Assembly (NCBI RefSeq): GCF_007786475.1
Contig: NZ_VNJJ01000001.1
Span: 496,001-560,000 of the forward strand
DNA length: 64,000 nucleotides
Direction: 5' to 3'
Source of the DNA: Cohnella terricola
Lineage (GTDB): Bacteria; Bacillota; Bacilli; Paenibacillales; Paenibacillaceae
Below, one piece after another: positions 50,868 to 59,457 of this stretch. A model generated the notes under the pieces. The model saw only the letters and a list, made by a program, of their open reading frames with translations. It was not told where the DNA came from and made no database searches. The position numbers and the translations under genes were made by a program. The first letter of the stretch is position 1. Every line of letters starts with the position of its first letter.

Positions 50868-52076
50868 ATGAAGAAACGCGAAGGCCAAGAAACGAACGGG
50901 TTGAGTCCATGTTTCGCCGATCTGCACGTCCATATTGGACGCAGTCAAGACGGCCAACCGGTGAAGATCAGCGGAAGCAAAGATTTGACGTTCAGGAACA
51001 TCGCCAAAGAAGCTTACGAGCGCAAAGGGATCGAGCTCATCGGCATCATTGACTGTCACTCGCCGGCCGTCCAGAAAGATATTATGGATTGCCTTCATTC
51101 CGGAGAAATGGAAGAAATCGAAGGGGGCGGCATCCGGTATGGGGGGACGACGATCGTTCTCGGAACGGAAATGGAACTCAAGGAAGAGGGAGGCGGGCCG
51201 TTCCATCTGCTCGGTTATTTGCCCGATTTGCATGCGATGCTGGAATGGACGGCATGGATGGCGCCGCGCGTGACGAATGTGAATTTGAGTTCGCAGCGCA
51301 TCCGCGTCCCGGCGAGAGAACTGCAAGACGAGCTGCTTGCGAGGGGCGGACTGCTTGTTCCGGCGCATGTCTTTACGCCACACAGAGGGCTGCTCGGCTG
51401 CTCGGCGGACAGATTGGCGGATCGGCTCGATCCCGAGGGCATCGCAGCAATAGAGTTGGGCTTAAGCGCGGACACCGACATGGCCGGATATTTGTCCGAA
51501 CTCGACCGCTATCCGTTCCTGACGAACTCCGATGCCCATTCCACGGGGATGATCGGACGCGAATGCAACGAGCTGTTGCTTAGCGAGCCATCGTTCGCGG
51601 AGTTCGCCAAGGTACTTAAGGGCGCGGACGGCCGTAAAATCGTGGCGAATTATGGCCTGCACCCGGAGCTTGGCAAGTATCATACAACCTACTGCAACGC
51701 CTGCCGCAAAGCTGTTACGAAAGCGGAAGAGACATCTGGCGTCTGCCCTTTCTGCGGCAGCGTGAAGCTTACCCGGGGAGTGTCAGAGCGGATCAGCCAA
51801 CTTGCTGACCGGGAGCGTTCCGTTCTTATAGATGGGCGTCCGCCCTATCGACAGCAAGTGCCGCTGTCCTTCTTCCCCGGACTCGGACCGGCCAAGAGAG
51901 AGCGCTTATTCGCCGAGGTCGGAACGGAGATGGATGTGCTGCACAGAATTTCACGGGACGAAATCGCCCCCGTAACGGGCGAGAAGATCGCCGATCTCAT
52001 CGTCGATGCAAGAGATGGTCTGCTTAGCTTTTCATCTGGAAGCGGGGGGAGTTACGGAAGCATCCGCCGCTCATAA
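50868..52076 (+). CDS. Endonuclease Q family DNA repair nuclease
   Basis: A 402-residue protein of the EndoQ family, which cuts 5' of deaminated bases (hypoxanthine, uracil, xanthine) in DNA; EndoQ is mainly archaeal but occurs in some Bacillales. It has a PHP-type metal domain (FADLHVHIGRSQDG, IIDCHS, NSDAHS), a zinc ribbon (CNAC and CPFC, about residues 281-308) and a helix-hairpin-helix-like C terminus (FPGLGPAKRERLF). ATG 50868 is 2 bp after nudF with no strong SD, so it is probably translated by coupling. Catalysis is inferred from family. Confidence 0.85.
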   Translation: MKKREGQETNGLSPCFADLHVHIGRSQDGQPVKISGSKDLTFRNIAKEAYERKGIELIGIIDCHSPAVQKDIMDCLHSGEMEEIEGGGIRYGGTTIVLGTEMELKEEGGGPFHLLGYLPDLHAMLEWTAWMAPRVTNVNLSSQRIRVPARELQDELLARGGLLVPAHVFTPHRGLLGCSADRLADRLDPEGIAAIELGLSADTDMAGYLSELDRYPFLTNSDAHSTGMIGRECNELLLSEPSFAEFAKVLKGADGRKIVANYGLHPELGKYHTTYCNACRKAVTKAEETSGVCPFCGSVKLTRGVSERISQLADRERSVLIDGRPPYRQQVPLSFFPGLGPAKRERLFAEVGTEMDVLHRISRDEIAPVTGEKIADLIVDARDGLLSFSSGSGGSYGSIRRS

Positions 52077-52099
52077 ATCCCCCTCGTCCAACATAGGAT
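52071..52099 (+). promoter_or_regulatory. Candidate sigma-E promoter of spoIIM inside a hairpin loop
   Basis: TCATAAA (52071-52077), a 14-bp gap and CATAGGAT (52092-52099) resemble a sigma-E promoter. A start site near 52106 would leave the left arm of the hairpin at 52079-52089 out of the transcript. Confidence 0.4.
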
Positions 52100-52135
52100 G
52101 AGGTACGAGAAACCTGTCCGGTTCGGACGAGGGGG
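52079..52135 (+). promoter_or_regulatory. Inverted repeat masking the spoIIM ribosome-binding site
   Basis: CCCCCTCGTCC (52079-52089) pairs perfectly over 11 bp with GGACGAGGGGG (52125-52135). The right arm contains the GAGGGGG that serves as SD for the TTG at 52144. No U-tract follows, so an ordinary terminator is less likely than RBS occlusion. Confidence 0.6.
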
Positions 52136-52143
52136 AATGGGGC

Positions 52144-52851
52144 TTGAACTTTCGGCTGTGGAATCTATCTGCTCGCGATAATTTAAATTTGTATGTTTTT
52201 GTCGGAGTCCTCGTACTGGTAGGCGCGATATTCGGGGCGCTGCTCGTAAATGCGCTGACGCTGGAGCAGCAACAGGAGCTTGCGGACGTTATCGGCGCTT
52301 ATATGGCTAATATAAATCATCCGCATGACCTCTCGCCTGCGGCGGCATTCTGGGACAGCTTTTTCTTTTACGGAAAATGGCTGCTCTTGATCTGGTTTCT
52401 CGGATTGTCCGTGATCGGCCTGCCCCTCGTGCTTGTGCTCGATTTTCTTAAAGGGGTACTGATCGGTTTCGCGGCGGCGCTGCTAACCCAACAACTCGCT
52501 TGGAAAGGCGTACTCTTCTTCCTGGCCGCGACGGCGCCCCAGAACGCGATCGTCGTGCCCGCGCTTATGATCGCCAGCATATCCGCGACAAGATTCGCTT
52601 ACTTTATCGTCAAAGAACGCCTATTCCGCCGCAAGGGGCAGCTTCTGCCCCCGTTTCTCGCGCATTCCGCGGTTACGGGTCTTATGATTCTCCTGTTGTG
52701 CGCGGCGTCGTTATACGAAGCTTACGTGTCGCCTCGCCTGCTGGAGCGGGTAACGCCGTCCGTGTACCCCTCCGAATCTTCTTCCTTTTCTACTGAAAGT
52801 CGAGGAATCGAGATGACAAGGTTTGACGAATCGAATGACCGCATCCTATAA
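52144..52851 (+). CDS. spoIIM: Stage II sporulation protein M
   Basis: SpoIIM is part of the SpoIIDMP complex that remodels the septal wall so that the forespore can be engulfed. The 235-residue protein has five predicted membrane helices (about residues 17-40, 78-98, 100-120, 135-155 and 178-195), FWDSFFFYGKW and a polar C-terminal tail. TTG 52144 follows GAGGGGGAAT. The fur promoter lies in its last bases, and the fur region starts right after the stop. Confidence 0.93.
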   Translation: MNFRLWNLSARDNLNLYVFVGVLVLVGAIFGALLVNALTLEQQQELADVIGAYMANINHPHDLSPAAAFWDSFFFYGKWLLLIWFLGLSVIGLPLVLVLDFLKGVLIGFAAALLTQQLAWKGVLFFLAATAPQNAIVVPALMIASISATRFAYFIVKERLFRRKGQLLPPFLAHSAVTGLMILLLCAASLYEAYVSPRLLERVTPSVYPSESSSFSTESRGIEMTRFDESNDRIL

Positions 52852-52852
52852 T
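52823..52852 (+). promoter_or_regulatory. Sigma-A promoter of fur
   Basis: TTGACG (52823-52828), an 18-bp spacer and TATAAT (52847-52852) lie inside the end of spoIIM, 35 bp before fur. Confidence 0.7.
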
Positions 52853-52886
52853 GAAGGGAAGTGCAGCAGCGACCGGAGGGGAAAAT

Positions 52887-53348
52887 ATGCAAGCCCGCAT
52901 CGATAAAATAAAACAGCAATTGCAGTCCCAGGGCTACAAGTTGACTTCGCAAAGAGAAGCGACGGTTCGCGTGCTTCTCGAGAACGAAGAAGATCATCTG
53001 AGCGCGGAAGACGTGTTTATGCTCGTAAAGGACAAGGCTCCCGAGATTGGTCTTGCTACCGTCTACCGGACGCTTGAGTTGCTAAGCGAAATGCATGTCG
53101 TCGAGAAAATGAATTTCGGAGACGGAGTCGCTCGATACGATCTGCGTACGGATAGCAATAAACATCATCATCATCACTTGATTTGCATCAAATGCGGATC
53201 TATGTCCGAAATTATGGACGATTGGCTCGGACCGCTTGAAGAACGTTTGGAGAAGGAATATCGCTTTAACGTGCTCGACCATCGCCTGGATTTTCAAGGC
53301 ATTTGCGCGAAGTGCCAAGCGAAAGAATCTTCCGACGATAAATCGTAA
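52887..53348 (+). CDS. fur: Ferric uptake regulator Fur
   Basis: Fur represses iron-uptake genes when loaded with iron. The 153-residue protein has a winged-helix domain (LTSQREATVRVLLENEEDHLSAEDVF, ATVYRTLELL), the His-rich NKHHHHHLIC and two zinc-binding CxxC motifs (CIKC, CAKC). In B. subtilis, fur is also close to nudF and spoIIM. ATG 52887 follows GGAGGGG; ATG 52851, in frame and overlapping the spoIIM stop, lacks an SD. Confidence 0.95.
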   Translation: MQARIDKIKQQLQSQGYKLTSQREATVRVLLENEEDHLSAEDVFMLVKDKAPEIGLATVYRTLELLSEMHVVEKMNFGDGVARYDLRTDSNKHHHHHLICIKCGSMSEIMDDWLGPLEERLEKEYRFNVLDHRLDFQGICAKCQAKESSDDKS

Positions 53349-53355
53349 AAAGAAG

Positions 53356-53395
53356 AAAGGCTGTTCCCGACGGTTTATGGCGGGAACAGCCTTTT
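53356..53395. terminator. Bidirectional terminator between fur and the glutathione peroxidase gene
   Basis: AAAGGCTGTTCCCG (53356-53369) pairs perfectly with CGGGAACAGCCTTT (53381-53394), with T- and A-rich sides. Confidence 0.88.
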
Positions 53396-53419
53396 GTGCA
53401 AGCTCGGTCGATGGCTCAA

Positions 53420-53911
53420 TTAAACCGTCTGTTTCTGAAGCAGCTTGCGGATCGTACCCTCGATTTTTTCGGGCGAAGCCGTCGGGGAGAATCGTTTGAC
53501 GACTTTGCCTTGCCGATCAACGAGAAATTTCGTGAAATTCCATTTGATGCTTTTAAGGCCGATTAAACCCGGGGCCGCTTTCGTTAAGTGTCGATAGAGC
53601 GGATGAATGTCGCTTCCTTTAACGTCGATCTTGGCGAACAACGGAAAGGTCACCCCATGATTAATCAAACAATGCTCAGCGATCGAACCGTCTTCGAGCG
53701 GCTCTTGGTTCGCGAATTGGTTGCTGGGGAAGCCCAGCACGGCCAATCCCTGATCCGCGTAAGTCTCGTGCAGCTTCTGCAAGCCTTTGAACTGGGGGGC
53801 GAAGCCGCAACGGCTAGCCGTGTTGACGATGAGCATCACTTGACCGGCGTACTCGGACAAGTTCATGTTGTCGCCCCGAGCCGATTGAACCGAAATATCG
53901 TATAAGGACAT
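53420..53911 (-). CDS. Glutathione peroxidase family thiol peroxidase (copy 1)
   Basis: A 163-residue peroxidase of the BsaA/Gpx type, which reduces peroxides, probably with thioredoxin or bacillithiol-type donors. It has NTASRCGFAPQF (peroxidatic Cys), GFPSNQF and WNFTKFLVD. The ordinary FPCNQF cysteine position is Ser here, so the resolving Cys may be elsewhere (AEHCLINHGVTFP). The minus-strand ATG follows GGAGGAGT. It is divergent from a second copy at 54019. Confidence 0.9.
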   Translation of the reverse strand: MSLYDISVQSARGDNMNLSEYAGQVMLIVNTASRCGFAPQFKGLQKLHETYADQGLAVLGFPSNQFANQEPLEDGSIAEHCLINHGVTFPLFAKIDVKGSDIHPLYRHLTKAAPGLIGLKSIKWNFTKFLVDRQGKVVKRFSPTASPEKIEGTIRKLLQKQTV

Positions 53912-53965
53912 ACCCAGACTCCTCCTTGGAGAGATGTGGCTTTTTCACCATCGTAACAAAACATT

Positions 53966-53994
53966 TTGACAGGCACAATTCCGAATGTTAATGT
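53966..53994 (+). promoter_or_regulatory. Sigma-A promoter of the second glutathione peroxidase gene
   Basis: A perfect TTGACA (53966-53971), 17 bp and TAATGT (53989-53994) lie 24 bp before the start codon. I see no clear PerR box. Confidence 0.6.
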
Positions 53995-54018
53995 AAAACC
54001 TAAAACGGAGGGATAACT

Positions 54019-54483
54019 ATGTCGATCTATTCATTCTCAGCCCGCAAAGCCAACGGAGAAACCGTACAGTTTAATCAATATAAAGATCGCGTCATGCTGA
54101 TCGTCAATACGGCAAGCGAATGCGGCTTTACGCCGCAATACGCGGATTTGCAGAGCTTACACGAGTCTTATAAGGAGAAAGGCCTCGTCGTGCTTGGTTT
54201 TCCGTGCAATCAATTCGGCGGACAAGAACCGGGTACGTCCCAAGAAGCCGAAGCGTTCTGCAGCTTGAATTACGGAGTGACTTTCCCGATATTCGAGAAA
54301 GTCGACGTTAAGGGACCGGAAGCCGATCCGATCTTTACCTATCTGACGGAAGAGACGGGCGGAGAAATCAAGTGGAACTTCACGAAGTTCCTTGTCGATC
54401 GCGAAGGCCGCGTCGTCAAACAATACGACTCGTCGGTTAAACCGCTCGACATCGCGTCGGACGTCGAGAGTCTGCTCGCATAA
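54019..54483 (+). CDS. Glutathione peroxidase family thiol peroxidase (copy 2)
   Basis: A 154-residue paralogue of the divergent gene. Active-site NTASECGFTPQY and WNFTKFLVDREG are conserved, and here the GFPCNQFGGQ segment keeps its Cys, so it looks like a normal two-cysteine enzyme. The SD is GGAGGG at 54007-54012. The pair arose by old duplication or separate acquisition; identity is moderate by eye. Confidence 0.92.
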   Translation: MSIYSFSARKANGETVQFNQYKDRVMLIVNTASECGFTPQYADLQSLHESYKEKGLVVLGFPCNQFGGQEPGTSQEAEAFCSLNYGVTFPIFEKVDVKGPEADPIFTYLTEETGGEIKWNFTKFLVDREGRVVKQYDSSVKPLDIASDVESLLA

Positions 54484-54500
54484 AACCGATAACGGACGGA

Positions 54501-54525
54501 AAAGGGAGGCCAATGGCCTCCCTTT
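54501..54525. terminator. Bidirectional terminator between convergent genes
   Basis: AAAGGGAGGCC (54501-54511) pairs perfectly with GGCCTCCCTTT (54515-54525) around a 3-nt loop. Confidence 0.85.
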
Positions 54526-54526
54526 C

Positions 54527-55636
54527 TTATAAGCTGTCGCGCCATTGACGCACGGTTATCGACGGTTGTATGCCGTACTCTTCCTCGAGCATCGAGCAGA
54601 GCTGATCGTATTTAAGCTTAGCCGCTCCCGCATCGCCGTTCGCGGCATAGTATTTCATGGCGAGAAAATACACTTCTTCGGTATATGGAAACCATGTCTC
54701 CATCAGTCCGTATAGCTCCAAAGATTCTTTCGGGTATCCGGAAACTTTTCGCATCTCCTCGACCTCGATCGCATGATTGTACCACATATCACGAAGCCTT
54801 TGACGCTCGTTTTCCGCCCACGAATAATTGTTCTCGGACAAATAATCCCCCTTGTACGCGCGAAGCCATCTCATATGCTCTTCGGCCGTATCCGGGGTGA
54901 GTTCAGGCAACGACAGGCGGTCGTTCTCCCAATCATGCACGTCGCAGCGATTATCGCCCAAATCCAGATAATAATCGCTCCCGCTGTTGGTCAGCCGAAT
55001 CGACAGTCCCGCGCTTTCCAGCGATTTACGAATCTGATAGACGGTCGTATAGAGCTGCGTATACGCCTTTTTGTAATCGCTGTTCGGCCATAACAGCTCG
55101 AGCAGTATGTCTTTGCGCACCGGCTGATTTCTTTTGTAAACCATATACGCAAACAGCTCTTGGGCTCTAACGGTGCGCCAAGAGAAGGGTTCTCCTTTGC
55201 CGTACTCAATGTTCAGCCTCTGGAAACAGCTGACCGTGGCGGCTGGCGCCTCCTCTTCCGCCTCGCCGGTGGGGATCGAGGCACGCCGCTTCAATCGTTC
55301 GACGGTTCGAATCAATCTATCGGAATTGATCGGTTTGAGCACATAGTCGAGCGCGGCGAGCTCGAACGCCTTGATCGCATAATCCTCATAGGCGGTCACG
55401 AAAACGATCTCGATGCCGTCGTCCAGCTTATGAAATCTCTCGGCGGCCTCCAATCCGGAAATCTCCGGCATTTCAATATCGAGAAAAGCGACGTCGGGTT
55501 TGATATCGCCGATTTTCCCCAGCGCGTCTTCGGCGTTCTGGAACATCCCGACGATCTCGATGCCGCCGATTTTGCCCAATTGTCTTTGCAGATCCATTAA
55601 TGCCAAACTCTCATCATCAACTAATATGGCTCTCAT
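54527..55636 (-). CDS. Response regulator with SARP-like BTAD domain
   Basis: A 369-residue regulator. The receiver domain has Asp53 (FLDIEMPEISG) and Lys in VLKPINSD. It is followed by a winged-helix-like DNA-binding segment (about 145-225, VRAQELFAYMVYKRN) and a TPR-like bacterial transcriptional activator domain (about 235-369). Such proteins occur in Paenibacillus and Bacillus beside sensor kinases, but no kinase gene adjoins it here. The minus-strand ATG follows GGAGAG. Target genes unknown. Confidence 0.88.
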   Translation of the reverse strand: MRAILVDDESLALMDLQRQLGKIGGIEIVGMFQNAEDALGKIGDIKPDVAFLDIEMPEISGLEAAERFHKLDDGIEIVFVTAYEDYAIKAFELAALDYVLKPINSDRLIRTVERLKRRASIPTGEAEEEAPAATVSCFQRLNIEYGKGEPFSWRTVRAQELFAYMVYKRNQPVRKDILLELLWPNSDYKKAYTQLYTTVYQIRKSLESAGLSIRLTNSGSDYYLDLGDNRCDVHDWENDRLSLPELTPDTAEEHMRWLRAYKGDYLSENNYSWAENERQRLRDMWYNHAIEVEEMRKVSGYPKESLELYGLMETWFPYTEEVYFLAMKYYAANGDAGAAKLKYDQLCSMLEEEYGIQPSITVRQWRDSL

Positions 55637-55808
55637 AAGGCATTCTTTCTCTCCTTAGACCTGATCTGCGTTGTTTTAGTGTTACTTCATTTATCGGCAT
55701 GCGACAACCTAGGAATGAGTGGATATCGAAGATAGGGCTGCACATATTTTCACGGCGCGGGGATAAGGTAATGGATAAAGATAATACCGGAAGTCGGGAG
55801 GTAAAGCA

Positions 55809-56924
55809 ATGATCGTCGGATTGCCTAAGGAGATCAAGAAACAGGAATATCGCGTGGCGCTTACGCCCGCCGGTTGCGAGATGATCGTGAAGCAAGGGCA
55901 AGAGGTGATCGTGGAGCGCGGTGCAGGGGAATGCAGCGGCTTCCCGGATTCGGAATACGAAGCGGCCGGAGCACGGATGGTCGATGAGGCCGCCGAAGTG
56001 TGGGCCGCAGCCGAATTGATCGTGAAAGTCAAAGAACCGGTTGCGGAAGAGTTCGGATATTTCCGCGAGGGACAAATCCTGTTTACTTACTTGCATTTGG
56101 CCGCAGCTCCGGATTTGGCCCGCGTGTTAACGGAACGGCAAGTCACGGCGATCGCCTACGAGACTATCCAAGCACCGAACGGCAGCCTTCCCCTATTGAC
56201 GCCGATGAGCGAAGTCGCGGGACGAATGTCGGTACAGGAAGGCGCCAAGTTCCTGGAAGCCTTTCAAGGCGGACGCGGCGTATTGCTCGGCGGCGTCCCT
56301 GGAGTGCCTCCCGCCGAAGTGATCGTCATCGGCGGGGGAATCGTGGGCACGAATGCGGCGAAGATGGCTCTTGGTCTCGGAGCGGAAGTCGTCGTTCTGG
56401 AGAAGAGCGCGGATCGGATGCGTTACTTGGATGATGTGTTTCAGGGACGGATCCGGACGTTGACGAGTAACCCGTACAATATCGCGAACGCCGTGAGAAG
56501 GGCTGATCTGTTGATTGGCGCCGTGCTCGTCCCAGGTGCCCGCGCGCCACGACTTGTGACGGAAGAGATGGTCAAGTCGATGAAAAAAGGTGCCGTTATC
56601 GTCGACGTGGCTGTCGATCAAGGCGGCTCGATCGAGACGATCGATCGGCCGACGACGCACGAGAACCCGATCTACGAGAAACACGGCGTCATCCATTACG
56701 CCGTTGCCAACATGCCGGGCGCCGTGCCGCGAACCTCGACGCTTGCGCTTACGAACGTGACGATTGACTATATTTTGCAGCTTTCGGCGAGCGGATTCCA
56801 GGAAACGATCATGTCCAATCCGATGCTGGCGTTCGGCGTTAACGCTTATCGCGGCGCGATCACCCATCCGCGGGTCGCCGAAGCCGTGGGCGCGCCGTTC
56901 GCGAAGTTGGAAAGCTTATGGTGA
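55809..56924 (+). CDS. ald: Alanine dehydrogenase
   Basis: It oxidises L-alanine to pyruvate with NAD, needed for alanine use and sporulation in Bacillus. The 371-residue protein has the N-terminal [10 protein letters not shown], the substrate-binding Lys and His residues ([17 protein letters not shown]), the NAD-binding [17 protein letters not shown] and the C-terminal ITHPRVAEA. The SD is GGGAGG. A frame overlapping the opposite strand is a shadow. About 170 bp upstream contain no recognised site. Confidence 0.97.
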   Translation: MIVGLPKEIKKQEYRVALTPAGCEMIVKQGQEVIVERGAGECSGFPDSEYEAAGARMVDEAAEVWAAAELIVKVKEPVAEEFGYFREGQILFTYLHLAAAPDLARVLTERQVTAIAYETIQAPNGSLPLLTPMSEVAGRMSVQEGAKFLEAFQGGRGVLLGGVPGVPPAEVIVIGGGIVGTNAAKMALGLGAEVVVLEKSADRMRYLDDVFQGRIRTLTSNPYNIANAVRRADLLIGAVLVPGARAPRLVTEEMVKSMKKGAVIVDVAVDQGGSIETIDRPTTHENPIYEKHGVIHYAVANMPGAVPRTSTLALTNVTIDYILQLSASGFQETIMSNPMLAFGVNAYRGAITHPRVAEAVGAPFAKLESLW

Positions 56925-56987
56925 CATGAATTCCCTTCCCCTGACATACGGATGAGTAAGAGCTTGGACTAGAAAGGGGAAGCGAGG

Positions 56988-57221
56988 ATGAAAGAGCCTT
57001 TGAACAAATGGTGGGAGCGATTGCATTATACGCTCCTTTTTCTTGCGCTGACGGTGTTCGTTCACGGTTTTTTCGGGTGGTTCCATAGCTGGTTACGACC
57101 GGTGGATCCATACAAAGTACCCGAGGGGAGAGCTGCGAAAGTTTTTCATGCCGGGGAAGGAAGCAACCCGGAAAGCTCCCCGGGAGATCGTCTTCGTTTA
57201 TTTTATTGGTTGGGGGAATGA
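56988..57221 (+). CDS. yqzK: DUF4227 family protein (YqzK-like)
   Basis: A 77-residue protein with one membrane helix (about residues 14-33) and a conserved WLRPVDPYKVPEGRAAKVF segment. This is the DUF4227/YqzK family, encoded just before xerD in Bacillus, as here. Function unknown. ATG 56988 follows GGGGAAGCGAGG. Confidence 0.82.
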   Translation: MKEPLNKWWERLHYTLLFLALTVFVHGFFGWFHSWLRPVDPYKVPEGRAAKVFHAGEGSNPESSPGDRLRLFYWLGE

Positions 57222-57318
57222 TGGGGGATACCGGCAGGAATTAACCGCCGTCGCGTTGAAATAATAGACGAACCGCGAGGATAGGCGGATCGCGGCTGCA
57301 AGACGAAAGGAAGCGCAT

Positions 57319-58227
57319 ATGGAATTGGATAACTGGCTGCGAACCTATCTCGCATACTTATCGGATGAACGAAGGGTTTCGCGCAATACGGTTCAAAGCT
57401 ATCTTGGTGACTTATCCGATATGATCGGTTACTTGGAGAAGTTGGGAATTGACCGCTCGAACGAGTTGAAAGCCCATCATTTGACCGCGTATTTGAACGT
57501 TTTGCGGCAGGAAGGACGGTCAAACGCGACGATCGCGAGAAGAACCGTCTCTATTCGGTCCTTCTGCAAGTATCTGGTTCTTCAAAGGGCGGTCGACTAC
57601 GATCCCGCTATCCTCCTCGAGGCGCCGAAAGCGGAGAAGAAACCTCCTCGGACGGTTCGGGCATCGGAACTGGACAAGCTCCTCGAAATGCCCGATACAA
57701 GCGAAGACATCGGGCTAAGGGATCGGGCGATGCTAGAGGTGCTTTATGCATCCGGTTTGAGGGTATCCGAGTTGGTCTCGCTCGATGTCGAGCACATTAG
57801 ACTCGACATGGGTTTTTTGCTATGCTTGGGTACGGGAGGACGGGAAAGAATGGTACCCGTCGGCTCCGCAGGTACTGCTTGGGTATCGCGGTATTTGGAA
57901 GTAGCCAGACCGCGTTTGGCACGGGACGATAAACGGGAATCAGCTTTATTCCTCAATCATCTGGGGGCGCGGCTGTCTCGGCAAGGATTCTGGAAGACGT
58001 TAAAGAAATACGCGGATCAATCGGGATTGGTCGTCACGCCGCATACGCTGCGACATTCCTTCGCCTCGCATCTGCTCGAGAACGGAGCGGATATTCGGGC
58101 GGTGCAGGAAATGCTGGGGCATGTCGCTCCCGCATCGACGCAAGCGTATTTACCGACGGTCAAACCGAAGCTTATGGAGATCCATGAGCGCAATCATCCG
58201 CGAGCGGGTGCCAAGCGGATCGACTAA
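57319..58227 (+). CDS. xerD: Tyrosine recombinase XerD
   Basis: XerD, with XerC, resolves chromosome dimers at dif. The 302-residue protein has an N-terminal SAM-like DNA-binding domain (about 5-90) and the catalytic domain with Arg in ASGLRVSEL, HTLRHSF (His, Arg), LGHVAP (His) and the nucleophilic Tyr in QAYLPTV. Position beside yqzK and before deoB/punA matches Bacillus ripX. The C-terminal motif deviates slightly from the common YTHV. The SD is GAAAGGAAG. Confidence 0.95.
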   Translation: MELDNWLRTYLAYLSDERRVSRNTVQSYLGDLSDMIGYLEKLGIDRSNELKAHHLTAYLNVLRQEGRSNATIARRTVSIRSFCKYLVLQRAVDYDPAILLEAPKAEKKPPRTVRASELDKLLEMPDTSEDIGLRDRAMLEVLYASGLRVSELVSLDVEHIRLDMGFLLCLGTGGRERMVPVGSAGTAWVSRYLEVARPRLARDDKRESALFLNHLGARLSRQGFWKTLKKYADQSGLVVTPHTLRHSFASHLLENGADIRAVQEMLGHVAPASTQAYLPTVKPKLMEIHERNHPRAGAKRID

Positions 58228-58261
58228 CCACTAATAATGATGCCGAAGAGAGGAACTAACG

Positions 58262-59437
58262 ATGACTTATCAACGGATAACGGTAATTGTTTTAGATAGC
58301 GTCGGGATCGGGGAAATGCCGGATGCGGAACAATTCGGAGATAAAGGCGCTCATACTCTTGGACATATCGTCGAGCGGGTGCAGGGGCTGTCATTGCCTA
58401 ATATGCGCAAGCTGGGGCTTGGCAATATCGCGAAGCTAGGCAACTGGGAGCCGGAAGAGAACGTATCGGGATATTACGGGAAAATGGCCGAAGCGTCCAT
58501 CGGGAAGGATACGATGACCGGACACTGGGAAATCGCGGGCCTTCGTATCGACAAGCCCTTTCGGACGTTCCCGGACGGTTTTCCTGCCGGTCTGCTCAGG
58601 GAATTCGAAGAGCAGACAGGCAGACACGTCATCGGCAATAAGCCTGCGTCCGGAACGGAAATATTGGACGAGCTCGGCGCCGAACAAATGAAAACGGGCG
58701 CTTGGATCGTATACACTTCGGCGGACAGCGTGTTTCAATTAGCCGCCCACGAAGATGTAATACCGCTGGAAGAGCTATATAACGCCTGCCGGGTTGCTCG
58801 CCGCTTAACGATGAAAGAGGAGTTCTCCGTCGGAAGAGTCATCGCCAGGCCGTACGTCGGACATCCGGGCGCGTTCAAGAGGACGCCGAACCGGCACGAT
58901 TACGCCGTGAAGCCGCCGCACCAGACGGTGCTGAACGCGCTGAAAGCCAAAGGGCTGGATGTTGTATCGGTTGGGAAGATCAACGATATTTTCAGCGGGG
59001 AAGGCATCACGCGAGCGACTTCGACGAAAAGCAACGCCGACGGCATCGCCGTGACGTTAAAGGAAATGCAATCCGGGTTCCACGGATTTCTGTTCGTGAA
59101 TCTCGTCGACTTTGACTCCTTATACGGACACCGCCGCGACCCTGAAGGGTACGGGCGCGCCTTGGAGGAATTCGACCGGGCGTTACCCGAACTCATGGGA
59201 GCGATGGGCAAAGACGATCTGCTCATCATCACCGCGGACCACGGCAACGACCCGATCCATGCGGGTACGGACCATACAAGGGAATACGTGCCGTTATTGG
59301 CGTGGAGCCCGAGCTTTACCGGAACGGGAGAACTCGCCGATCGCGCGACTTTCGCCGATCTGGCCGCGACGATCTCGGACAATTTCGGCGTTGAATATGC
59401 CACGCACGGGAGAAGTTTGCTTCACTTGTTGAAATAA
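58262..59437 (+). CDS. deoB: Phosphopentomutase
   Basis: It interconverts ribose/deoxyribose 1- and 5-phosphates in nucleoside salvage. The 391-residue metalloenzyme of the alkaline-phosphatase fold shows [13 protein letters not shown], the phospho-Thr region in [10 protein letters not shown], and [17 protein letters not shown] metal sites. The SD is GAGAGG at 58249-58254. It forms an operon with punA, 20 bp downstream. Confidence 0.97.
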   Translation: MTYQRITVIVLDSVGIGEMPDAEQFGDKGAHTLGHIVERVQGLSLPNMRKLGLGNIAKLGNWEPEENVSGYYGKMAEASIGKDTMTGHWEIAGLRIDKPFRTFPDGFPAGLLREFEEQTGRHVIGNKPASGTEILDELGAEQMKTGAWIVYTSADSVFQLAAHEDVIPLEELYNACRVARRLTMKEEFSVGRVIARPYVGHPGAFKRTPNRHDYAVKPPHQTVLNALKAKGLDVVSVGKINDIFSGEGITRATSTKSNADGIAVTLKEMQSGFHGFLFVNLVDFDSLYGHRRDPEGYGRALEEFDRALPELMGAMGKDDLLIITADHGNDPIHAGTDHTREYVPLLAWSPSFTGTGELADRATFADLAATISDNFGVEYATHGRSLLHLLK

Positions 59438-59457
59438 TCGCTTTCGGCGGAGGGAGA

